Below are positions 10,977-20,072 of a DNA stretch of 64,000 nucleotides, piece after piece; position 1 is the first letter of the stretch, and every line of letters starts with the position of its first letter. The translations under genes were made by a program, and so were the position numbers. The notes beneath the pieces were generated by a model that saw only the letters and a list, made by a program, of their open reading frames with translations, searched no databases and had not been told where the DNA came from. Source of the DNA: Dysidea avara (lineage: Eukaryota; Porifera; Demospongiae; Dictyoceratida; Dysideidae); assembly GCF_963678975.1 (NCBI RefSeq), contig NC_089272.1, positions 43,653,391 to 43,717,390 on the forward strand, given 5' to 3'.

Positions 10977-11720
10977 CTCAAGTGATTGTGTGTAATTCCT
11001 TTCAGTGAGGGTAAACCCAGCAATAACACGAGCAGCATCCCCATGTAGTTGTGCTCACAAGTAATTAAATTTTTGCACATCATTAAGACCAACATTCGAG
11101 TGTACAGCAGCGTCAAACGAATCCCAAAACGTCTGCCATTGAATTGGATCCCCACTAAAGGTAGGCAGGATCAGTTTTGGGAGTCAGCTGACGTTATGGT
11201 GTGTGTCTGCAACTATTAATCGCTTATGTGATTTACTCACGGTATCCTCTGTCGGCTTCACAACTGGCGATGAGGTTAGTGAATCAGTTGTCACTGGGAG
11301 CTGAGTATCAGAATGCACAGCTGAGGAGTCCGTGGGCGGCGGTGAGGTTGGTAGTATGGTATGAGCATCAGTAGGCTTAGCAGGTGGCGCTTGGCTAGCT
11401 TTCCGTAGAAACTCGGTGAGAAAGGCTATACGCTCATCTAAATCAAATTGGTAAGCATCAGCTTTCGAAATGTCCTCTTCCAACTCTGTCTCGTCATCAA
11501 TCTTTTCGGCGATTACATTGTTCAGCTCGACCAGCTGGCCTTGCTTAGCCTTGAGTTGGCAAAGTGTAGTATCGGCCATCAGCTTCGCTGCTTCCTTGAC
11601 CGATTGTGAGTTGACGCCTTCAAGATCAGCGGAAAGGATGCCATCGACTTTCCCTAGAAGTTTAGTCACACTGGATTTGGTAGCGCGTCGTCTGGTCCGG
11701 AGACGTTGGATGTTTTCCAT
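10977..11720 (-). pseudogene. BEL/Pao gag N-terminal part, interrupted by two TGA codons
   Basis: Starts MENIQRLRTRRR at 11720, 25 bp after the 5' LTR, the usual place for a BEL/Pao gag start. 178 codons are open to TGA at 11184-11186, and a second TGA lies at 11055-11057. All three segments and the downstream pol frame are in the same phase (separations 129 and 81 nt), so this is one frame with two nonsense changes and no frameshift. The N-terminal part is rich in K, E and D and probably helical. Both stops are TGA, which a C-to-T change at a CpG can produce. Without readthrough the full polyprotein is not made. Confidence 0.85.
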
Positions 11721-11726
11721 CTCGAT

Positions 11727-11744
11727 GTTTCGTCACAGCACCAA
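11727..11744 (-). other. Primer-binding site of the BEL/Pao element
   Basis: On the minus strand the sequence directly after the 5' LTR is TTGGTGCTGTGACGAAAC; TGG complements a tRNA CCA end one base from the LTR. The tRNA species was not determined. Confidence 0.7.
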
Positions 11745-11927
11745 TGTGGCGTATAGTGGTTTGATAGGGTAGAACGACCGATTCTAGCCCCAGATAGAGG
11801 AGACGAAACTACAAGCTACAACACGTGTTCGCGCCTAATACCAACCTAATATATTAGAGTCACACATGTGCAGTAATTACAATAGCTAATAATAGTAACA
11901 GTATTAAGTGTCAGTCAATCTAAGACA
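11745..11927 (-). repeat. 5' LTR of the BEL/Pao element
   Basis: 183 bp, identical to 6028-6211 apart from one missing A near position 62. It ends at the TSD AGTGT, after which the 40-bp minisatellite resumes. Confidence 0.97.
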
Positions 11928-12027
11928 AGTGTAGCTGATACTACTATACTGTGTACAGTATTGATCAAGTGTAGCTGATACTACTATACTGTGTACAGTA
12001 TTGATCAAGTGTAGCTGATACTACTAT
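11928..12027 (+). repeat. 40-bp minisatellite array, right part (~2.5 copies)
   Basis: Same 40-bp unit and phase as 5630-6027; removing the BEL/Pao element and one TSD copy joins the unit exactly. A lone further copy survives at 16948-16987. Confidence 0.95.
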
Positions 12028-12345
12028 CTAATCCAAAACAGCCAAGCTGTAAAAAAAGTGTGCGGCCCTCAGAAAGGCTATGGTGAAAAAAGATGTGAAA
12101 TCCAAGGTGGCGGCCAAGAAATGGCTGTGATGGTAGGTTAATGGTAAAAATTTTAATAATGACAATTCAGGTAAATTTTGTGAAGCGGCACAAAAATTCA
12201 CCTGAATTGTCGTTATTAAAATTTTTACCATTAACCTACCATCACAGCCATTTCTTGGCCGCCACCTTGGATTTCACATCTTTTTTCACCATAGCCTTTC
12301 TGAGGGCCGCACACTTTTTTTACAGCTTGGCTGTTTTGGATTAGA
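12028..12345. mobile_element. Foldback MITE (~318 bp)
   Basis: An almost perfect inverted repeat. The left arm 12028-12179 (starting TAATCCAAAACAGCC) is matched by the right arm 12195-12345 with about 15 bp between. Ends ATCCAAAACAG...CTGTTTTGGAT are flanked by TA on both sides, as for Tc1/mariner-type MITEs. A diverged relative with the same AAATGGCTGT and GGTGGCC blocks lies at 44697-44810. Confidence 0.88.
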
Positions 12346-12491
12346 TTTCATTTCTTTTTGTATTTGTATACCAGCTTTGGGACTTTTTTAACCTACGTTT
12401 TTTTCTTTACTACAGGAAGAAGAAAAGATGAAGTAGATGTGCTTTAAATATTTTATCAGAAAATGTACAAAATATATATATAGTATAATAC

Positions 12492-12736
12492 ATATTTGAC
12501 CGCATTTGCGAAAAGGGGTCTTCCACACACATCCAATTTGCCAACTTTGACAATTGATAACTTCGGATTGGAAAGAGCTATTGCCTTGATATTTGGGCAG
12601 TGGTGAGCACCACTATAGCTGAATACATGGTGAAATTTTCAGGTTAATATGTTACTTGAACACTGAGTTATGGTCTCCAACGTTTACGGAATTGGATGTG
12701 TGTGGAAGACCCCTTTTCGCAAATCCGGTCACATAT
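12492..12736. mobile_element. Short TIR element (~245 bp)
   Basis: Terminal inverted repeats of about 45 bp: the left end contains GCGAAAAGGGGTCTTCC, the right end GGAAGACCCCTTTTCGC, with 2-3 mismatches. The 155-bp interior is non-coding. Class not assigned. Confidence 0.85.
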
Positions 12737-12759
12737 ATTGATTACAGAAATCTCCATGG

Positions 12760-15700
12760 TGGTTTCTTTGTAACTGGACACTCTACAAGGTGACTTCTTC
12801 TAATTGCTCTCTCTACAGGGTGAATTGTTTGTAGCTGAACGATCTACAAGGTAACTTCTTCTAGCTGATCTCTCTACAGGGTGATGTGTTTGTAGCTGAA
12901 TTTTGTATAGGTGATTTGTTTGCAGCTGAGCTCTTTACAGAATGGTTTCTTTGTAGCTGAACTCTCTAAAAGGTAACTTCTTCTAACTGATCTTTCTACA
13001 GGGCAATTTGTTTCTGGCAGAATTTTCTACAGGGTGATTTCTTTGCAGTTGAACTCTCTACATGGTGGTTTCTTTGTAGCTGAACTCTCTACAAGGTAAT
13101 TTCTTCTAGCTGATCTCTCTACAGGGAGATTTGTTCGTAGTTGAATTCTGTACAGGTGATTTGTTTGCAGCTGAGCTCTTTACAAAATGGTTTCTTTGTA
13201 GCTGAACTTTCTCCAAGGTAACTTCTTCTAACTGATCTTTCTACAGGGTGATTTGTTTGTAACTGAACTATCTACAAGGTAATTTCTTCTTACTGATCTC
13301 TCTACAGGGTGATTTGTTTGTAGCTGAATTCTGTACAAGTGATTTGTTTGCAGCTGAGCTCTTTACAGAATGGTTTCTTTGTAGCTGAACTCTCTACAGG
13401 GTGATTTGTTTGTAGCTGAAATCCCTACAAGGTAACTTCTTCTAGCTGATCTCTCTACAGGGTGATTTGTTTGTAGCTGAACTCTCTACAGGTGGTTTCT
13501 TTGTAGCTGAACTCTCTACAATGTGACTTCTTCTAGCTGAACTCTCTACAAGGTGACTTGTTTCTAGCTGATCTCTCTACAGGGTGACTTGTTTGTAGCT
13601 GAACTCTCTACAGGTGATTTGTTTGTAGCTGAACTCTCTACATGGTGGTTTCGTTGTAGCTGAACTCTCTACAAGGTAACTTATTCTAGCTGATCTTTTT
13701 ACACTGCATATTTGTTTGTAGCTGAGTTCTCTACAGGGTGATTTGTTTGCAGCTGAACTCTCTACATGGAAGTTTCATTGTAGCTGAACTCTCTACAATG
13801 TGACTTCTTCTAGCTGAACTCTCCACAGGGTGACTTGTTTCTAGCTGAACTCTCTACAGGTGATTTGTTTGCAGCTGAACTCTCTACATGGTGGTTTCTT
13901 TGTAGCTGAACTCTCTACAAGGTAACTTCTTCTAGCCGATCTTTCTACAAGGTGATTGAGTTTTTTGCAGCTGAACTCTTTACATGGTGGTTGCTTTGTA
14001 GCTGAACTCTCTAAAAGGTGACTTCTTCTAGCTGAACTCTCTACAGGATGATTTGTTTGCAGCTGAACTCTCTACATGGTAGTTTCTTTGTAGCTGAACT
14101 CTCTACAATGTGACTTCTTCTAGCTGAACTCTCTACAGGGTGACTTGTTTTTAGCTGATCTCTCTACAGGGTGACTTGTTTCTAGCTGAACTCTCTACAG
14201 GTGATTTGTTTGCAGCTGAACTCTCTACATGGTGGTTTCTTTGTAGCTGAACTCTCTACAAGGTAACTTCTTCTAGCTGATCTTTCTACAGGGTGATTTG
14301 TTTGTAGCTGAATTCTCTACAGGGTGATTTATTTGCAGCTTAACTCTCTACAAGGTGACTTCTTCTAGCTGAACTCTCTACAGAGTGATTGATTTTTTTT
14401 GCAGCTGAACTCTCTACATGGTGGTTTCTTTGTAACTGAACTCTCTACAGGGTGATTTGTTTGTAGCTGAACTCTCTACAGGGTGATCTGTTCATAGCTG
14501 AACTCCCTATAAGGTAACTTCTTCTAGCTGATCTCTCTACAGGGTGATTTGTTTGCAGCTGAACTCTACATGGTAGTTTCTTTGTAGCTCTACAATGTGA
14601 CTTCTTCTAGCTGAACTCTCTATAAGGTGACTTGTTTCTAGCTGATCTCTCTACAGGGTGACTTGTTTCTAGCTGAACTCTCTACAGGTGATTTGTTTGC
14701 AGCTGAACTCTCTACATGGTTTATTTCTTTGTAACTGAACTCCCTGCAAGGTGACTTCTTCTAGCTGATCTCTCTACAGGGAGATTTGTTTGTAGCTTAA
14801 CTCTCTACAGGTGATTTGTTTGCAGCTGAACTCTCTACATGATGGTTTCTTTGTAGCTGAACTCTCTACAAGGTAATTTCTTCTAGCTGATCTCTCTACA
14901 GGCCGATTTGTTTGTAGCTGAACTCTCTACATGATGGTTTCTTTGTAGCTGAACTCTCTACAAGGTGATTTCTTCTATAGCTGATCTTTCTACAGGGTGA
15001 TTTGTTTGTAGTTGAACTCTCTACATGATAGATTCTTTGTAGCTGAACTCTCTACAAGGTGATTTCTTCTATAGCTGATCTTTCTACAGGGTGATTTGTT
15101 TGTACCTGAACTATCTACATGATGGTTTCTTTGTAGCTGAACTCTCTACAAGGTAACTTCTTCTAGCTGATCTCTCTACAGGACAATTTGTTTGTACCTG
15201 AACTCTCACATGATTGTTTCTTTGAAGCTGAACTCTCTATAAGGTGATTTCTTCTAGCTGATCTTTCTACAGGGTGATTTGTTTGTAGCAGAACTCTCTA
15301 CAAGGAAACTTCTTCTAGCTGATCTCTCTACAGGGAGATTTATTTGTAGCTGAACTCTCTATACATGATTTGTTTGCAGCTGAATTCTCTACATGATGGT
15401 TTCTTTGTAGCTGAACGCTTTACAAGGTAACTTCTTCTAGCTGATCTCTTTACAGGGTGAATTGTTTGTAGCTGAACGATCTACAAGGTAACTTCTTCTT
15501 ACTTATCTCTCTACAGGGTGATTTGTTTGTAGCTGAACTTTCTACAAGGAAACCTCTTTTAACTGAGCTCTGTACAGGGTGAATTGTTTGTAGCTGAACT
15601 ATCTACAAGGTAACTTCTTCTAGCTGATCTCTCTACAGGATGATTTGTTTGTAGCTGAACTATCTACAAGGTAACTTCTTCTAGCTGATCTCTCTACAGG

Positions 15701-16075
15701 GTGATTTGTTTGTAGCTGAATTCTGTATAGGTGATTTGTTTGCAGCTGAGCTCTTTACAGAATGGTTTCTTTGTAGCTGAACTCTCTACAAGGTAACTTC
15801 TTCTAGCTGATGTATCTACAGGGTCACTAGTTTGTAGCTGAATTCTCTACATGGTGGTTTCTTTGTAACTGAACTATCTACAAGGTGACATCTTCTAGCT
15901 GATCTTTCAACAGGGTGATTTGTTTGTAACTGAACTCTCTACAAGAAAACTTCTTCTAACTGATGTCTGAACAGGGTGAATTGTTTGTAGCTGAACTCTC
16001 TACAGGGTGATTTGTTTGTAGCTGATCTCTATACAGGTTACTTATTTCTAACTGATCTCTTGAATTCTGTTCAGG
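12760..16075 (+). repeat. 3.3-kb satellite array of ~30-bp monomers
   Basis: More than one hundred diverged copies of a monomer close to TAGCTGAACTCTCTACARGG followed by TGATTTGTTTG or TAACTTCTTC. Two monomer types (GAACTCTCTACA... / GATCTCTCTACA...) tend to alternate, giving a ~60-bp higher-order period, with local runs of other spacing. Every frame is full of TAG/TGA stops, so it is not a coding repeat. Monomer divergence suggests an old array. Confidence 0.93.
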
Positions 16076-16947
16076 GTGACTGCTCTATTAGGATGACTGC
16101 TCTATTAGAGTATCTCGATCTCGCACTTGCTACACCAAGTTGGATTTCGTGTTATAACTCTGTAGCTTTAAGTCTGATTTTTCTACACCATTGAAGAGCC
16201 TTTCTAAGATGATAACTCCATCTGTACAGCGATTTCCAAAGCATTACCCCAAGCGGTTTATCTGGTAGGCGTGGCAAGCATAATAATAATAATAAAATTA
16301 AAAAATTATAAACTAGCTAATCTCGATTGCGTAATTGTTACACACTGTTGATTTTTTCGCTGTATCTTCCTGGTTTTTAGCTCGATTACTTTCAAACCAC
16401 AAAAGGTTTGAGGTTCAATAGTTAACCTATTCACCCACCGATTTTCAGCTTCTTCCCATACGTGGTTTACCCTGTAGGCGTGACAACATATTGGTGTTAT
16501 TTTTCGTGCATAATCGCTCATAACTCTTTGCCTGTTTATGGTATTCCAGCCAAAGTTGGTACCGAGATGCGCCTTTATACTCCCCTTGCCTTTATACTCC
16601 CCTTCTGTGTGCCAAATTTCAAGGCAATCGGATAACGCGTTCGCGTTTTATAGCAGTTTTTGTAAGTGTGCGAAAAGAGGAAGAAAAATAAGAAGAAGAA
16701 GAAAAAACGAAGAAACTAAGCCAATTTTTGAAGTCGCATATCTCAGGAATGCCTGAAGCGATTTCGCTCAAATTTGGAATGTGGAGTGCTGAAGGTGGAG
16801 AGAATCTACACAGCAAAATTTGTCTTGTTGCATCAAGGCAGCACAGAGCTACGGAGGTGCGAAAATTGCGTTTTCTTTCTTCCTGTCAATATACTCACGG
16901 GGTTGCGCGCCGGCTTCTTGGGCCGCACGACACACTACCGTGTGTCT
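16076..16947 (+). repeat. Dispersed repeat-like region next to the satellite
   Basis: Begins with two tandem copies of the GACTGCTCTATTAG motif (16076-16113) fused to the last satellite monomer. It continues with a purine-rich AAGAAGAAG stretch (~16675-16710), and ends in GC-rich GCGCGCCGGCTTCTTGGGCC (~16908-16927). No coding sequence is evident; it behaves like an interspersed repeat whose autonomous partner is not in the window. Confidence 0.45.
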
Positions 16948-17066
16948 TGATACTGTGTACAGTATTGATCAAGTATAGCTGATGCTATATGCATGGCATA
17001 CAGATTAATCGAATAATTTATGACTAATCAATTTATAAATTAATCGAAACTGATAGCCCTAACCAT
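16948..17066. repeat. Stray 40-bp minisatellite copy and AT-rich cluster
   Basis: 16948-16987 is a single copy of the unit arrayed at 5630-6027. It is followed by AATCGA/ATTAATCG motifs resembling those at 5195-5290 in inverted orientation. Confidence 0.6.
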
Positions 17067-17075
17067 ACTATGTCA

Positions 17076-17619
17076 TAGTCTGGCGTAGCCGACCCGCGCG
17101 TAGCGTGAGGGTCTGGTGAAAGTCGCATTCAATACCTGTGCAGATGGAATGCAATTAAATATGCACGCGAAACACGTGTACAATATTCTTATTAATTAAT
17201 GCACCCGATCTTTCATTATCTGTCAGTGGAGTTACAACAACAACTATAGAAGAAGTCGCATCTAACAAGCAGTTATATACTCGGGGACGACAAGCATAGT
17301 ACAAACTTTTCCCATAGCCTGTGGGAAGAATGGCGAATACATCACTCCCCAAAACGAATTCCACTATAATGTCTCTTTGTCCCTGTTTCAAGGAAGAATA
17401 CCCTAGTGATAACGCTGCAGATTCAGCAGCAGCTGGAATTCGATCTGTACAAACGGAAGTCATAGTGGCCTAAATTGGAAGTCACGTCATAGAATGTTGT
17501 TAATTGGTCGCTAAGCGATCTGATTGGACGCACCAATTTTCCATAAGGCTGGCGCAGGTGCTGAATGCAGCTGTCACCAGACCCTCGCGCTATGCGCGCG
17601 GGTCGGCTACGCCAGACTA
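17076..17619 (-). mobile_element. Deletion derivative of a RecQ-bearing TIR transposon (544 bp)
   Basis: Both ends carry TAGTCTGGCGTAGCCGACCC in inverted orientation and the TIRs extend about 48 bp, containing GAGGGTCTGGTGA. The element is flanked by a perfect 9-bp duplication ACTATGTCA (17067-17075 and 17620-17628). Its interior retains the 5' part of a RecQ-like helicase gene on the minus strand. Termini and gene orientation match those of the 6-kb element at 25691-31660, so this is a non-autonomous relative. Confidence 0.9.
17155..17463 (-). pseudogene. RecQ-like helicase, N-terminal fragment inside the 544-bp TIR element
   Basis: A 102-aa frame. Residues ~18-55 resemble the start of a RecQ helicase core (ALSLGYSSLKQGQRDIIVEF) and include Walker A (LPTGYGKS, motif I) and the VVVTPL motif Ia. 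Similarity stops abruptly after VVVTPL, where the interior deletion joins. The start lies 156 bp from the right terminus, comparable to 241 bp for the helicase in the larger element. It lacks the DEAH box and the second RecA lobe, so it cannot be a working helicase. Confidence 0.85.
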
Positions 17620-17689
17620 ACTATGTCATAAACCTAAACGATTTCACCGTGTAAACCATACTGATGCATTGCTACTAAGAGAGTAAAAC

Positions 17690-18260
17690 TTGATGCTTAT
17701 AAGATATGTTGAACCAATTTTGAAATATGAAGCAACAGTTATGGTCTCCCCATACTCAATATTGTATTAACAAACTTGAAAGAATTCAAAAACGAGTAGC
17801 TCGTTTTATTTTTAAAGACTACCAAAGGACAAGTAGTGTCGCATATGCTCAACTCTCTGGGTCTAAAATAAATTTTGTACGTGCATACAAAGAGTACGGA
17901 CAGTGTATAGTGCTGCGGACATTACGTACCAGCTTGTTTCTTACTGCAGCACTATACACTATCCCTACTCTAATTTAAAATTCCTAATTTTTTCTTATAC
18001 TTGTTGATGTTATACAAGATTGTACACAACTCTCCTTACCCAGCTACATCTCCAATAACAACAGATCGGGTACATGAGGAAATGACCATAAGCTATTCTA
18101 CCCCACTTCACTGTTGATTCTTACAAATTTAGCTTCTTTCCTAGATCGATAAATTTGTAGAACAAATTTCCAACTACTAATGATTGTACACTAACAAAAT
18201 TTGAACAAATCTTCGGACTACATTTTACGAACAGTAATTACCAATCCTAAGATATTGTAT
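17690..18260 (+). pseudogene. Fragment of a non-LTR retrotransposon RT C-terminus
   Basis: The segment SPHTQYCINKLERIQKRVAR followed by FIFKDYQRTSSV (17740-17835) is the typical thumb/C-terminal part of CR1/Jockey-type reverse transcriptases. Further weak matches (LYKIVHNSPYPATSP) appear to ~18080 in another frame. Frameshifts and stops interrupt it and no RT catalytic domain remains. Confidence 0.65.
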
Positions 18261-18293
18261 TTAGATTCAAAATTTTGAATTATTAGTATATGT

Positions 18294-19190
18294 AATAGGA
18301 CGGATGGCTGTGGTATTTGGGATTAATAGTGCGAGCATTGTAAACAGGAAGGAGTAAAATAGTGCGAGGCAAAGCCGAGCACTATTTCCTTCCTGTTTAC
18401 AATGCGAGAACTATTAAGGTTACGGGGTACTGTAAACCCCACATGTACACTATCAATCATTTTTCATGATTAGGGGTTTGATTTTTCTTAATGCATTGTT
18501 ATCAAATATTTATGCATTCTTAACTTCTCATTAATTGACATGAAATTCAAATGTTGTTATGGAAACATGAATTGTCCCCATGCCAATTAGTGAAAACTAT
18601 AAACCAAAAATCAGACCAATGAAGAGCCATGAGAACTTACTAACAATTCTAAGATTTGAAGAACATCACTTGTGAGGGACTGACAAGAGGATTTGTGAAT
18701 AATGCGTATAGTTGTTGAAATGTGACTACAATATGGTCTAAAGCAAGACACTGTGGTCACAGAATTTATTTTTAAATTGATATCAAAAGCACTAGAAACA
18801 TTATTTCTAACAAAAGGCTCCATCAGGACCTAGACAAGAAGCCAAACTAGTAGTCTGTTTATACAAAATGTTAACAACTAGTTTGACAGTCCTGATTTTT
18901 GGTTCAGGAAAATATCGCTATTAGTCAGCAAAACTACGCATGCGCTTACAGGTGCGCCAGTTGCTAAGTGTGTTGTTTCTATGTTATCTTGTACTGTTAT
19001 GTGTGTTTTCTTGTACCTTGTACCTGTCCAGTCAGCACGCTATGATTCTCCCAACAATTTAAGCCTGTTACCAGCTGATACACAACACAACAACACCAAG
19101 CCCACCTTAATTACGTAATAAAATTTTTGTTTGACATTCGCTCAGTATCCCGTAACCTTAATCCCGAATACCACAGCCATCTGTCCTATT
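18294..19190. mobile_element. TIR element (~0.9 kb) with a nested MITE
   Basis: The left end AATAGGACGGATGGCTGTGG and the right end CCACAGCCATCTGTCCTATT are inverted repeats; the match continues as GTATTYGGGATTAA and then, beyond the nested insert, GGTTACGGG. TIR length is about 45 bp once the insert is removed. The interior has no coding similarity. Confidence 0.8.
18327..18413. mobile_element. Nested 87-bp hairpin MITE with TTAA target duplication
   Basis: TAGTGCGAGCATTGTAAACAGG and CCTGTTTACAATGCGAG form the arms of a hairpin, flanked on both sides by TTAA (18323-18326, 18414-18417). TTAA duplication is characteristic of piggyBac- and Kolobok-type transposition. It interrupts the left TIR of the enclosing element, so it is the younger insertion. 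Confidence 0.82.
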
Positions 19191-19218
19191 GCAAATTAAT
19201 CCGACAACCATAGCTACT

Positions 19219-19344
19219 GTTACTAGGCAACAGAAATTCAAAAATAACCACTGCAAAAGACCAATCACACTTAGCAACCGTTGCCTGGCAACCGTTGCTA
19301 TGGTCACAAAATGAGTTTTGCCTTAACAACGGTTACCTAGCAAC
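19219..19344 (+). promoter_or_regulatory. Cluster of RFX X-box-like sites
   Basis: GTTGCCTGGCAAC (19280-19292) and GTTACCTAGCAAC (19332-19344) fit the RFX consensus GTNRCC-N(0-3)-RGYAAC perfectly. GTTACTAGGCAAC (19219-19231) misses by one base. RFX factors activate ciliary and other genes in animals. No gene start is identified next to the cluster, so a regulatory role is conjecture. Confidence 0.4.
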
Positions 19345-19614
19345 CGTTGCTAAGCAAGCATATTGTGTTATACCTTGGGGCATCTATCACTATGGTAAAA
19401 ATAGTTGTCAAGTTGGACATTTACTTCTAATAGAAACACACCACACTATTCTAGCCAATCAAATTAGTATTATAGATTTTTGTCATGGGACCTTGACAAA
19501 CAAGTGTAATACTAATTCTATTGGCTAATCGCTTGACGTATATCAATATAATATGTCAAGCTGCTATTGAGAGTATTATACAGTAACACATTCAGTTGTT
19601 GGATTAGTACTAGT

Positions 19615-19704
19615 AATAGCATGGGTAGCAGTGAAATTTGGGATAAATATCACGAGTGTTGTATTGGAAATGGAGATAAATTTCCAATACGACAAGAGTG
19701 GTAT
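19615..19704. mobile_element. Hairpin MITE, left part (split by the gypsy element)
   Basis: The arm AGCATGGGTAGCAGTGAAAT, then TTGGGATAAATA, is matched in inverted orientation by 24967-24996. If the LTR element and one GTAT copy are removed, the two parts form one hairpin of about 120 bp with inner arms ATTGGAAAT/ATTTCCAAT. Confidence 0.85.
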
Positions 19705-19877
19705 TGTAACAGACCTCTGTAGTAACATATGTTTAATTATATATCTTTGTACAATTAACACTTTGGATGTTAAGTAGTTATGTTAAGGTTTCCTTTTGTT
19801 GTACAAGTCAGTCTGTGTTAAGAATAATACTGGTGGTAGCTAAGTATAATTGTTCTCGACAAAGTCCCAGCGTTACA
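19705..19877 (+). repeat. 5' LTR of the gypsy element
   Basis: 173 bp, TG...CA ends, one substitution relative to 24790-24962. Confidence 0.97.
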
Positions 19878-20072
19878 TTGGCGTAGTCGGCAGGATTGGT
19901 CATCGCCGCCACTCTGAACCCAAGGAGAGAAAGCTGTTGTACCATGGCCACCCTTAACGGTACCTGATAAGGTGGAGTCTAATTGAACCGAGACACTGTT
20001 GTGTTGCTTAAACATTTTCAGAGCTGAGGAGCACCGCCCCACAAGCCTGACCCGAGAGGCACTGATTCTGGA

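Larger units (their letters stand above)
6028..11927 (-). mobile_element. BEL/Pao LTR retrotransposon, nearly intact, minus strand
   Basis: A 5.9-kb element bounded by two LTRs of 184 and 183 bp that differ by a single A. It is flanked by the 5-bp duplication AGTGT (6023-6027 and 11928-11932), which lies inside a 40-bp minisatellite unit, so both junctions are certain. The coding strand is minus: 5' LTR at the right, then primer-binding site, gag-pol frame and 3' LTR at the left. Domain order gag (DUF1759), zinc knuckles, aspartic protease, RT, RNase H, integrase is that of BEL/Pao. Near-identical LTRs indicate recent insertion. The only obvious lesions in the reading frame are two TGA codons in the gag part. 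Confidence 0.97.

Noticed and set aside
12760-16075. CRISPR array
   Set aside because: Repeats are directly adjacent with no unique spacers of fixed length, monomers diverge, and the host is eukaryotic.
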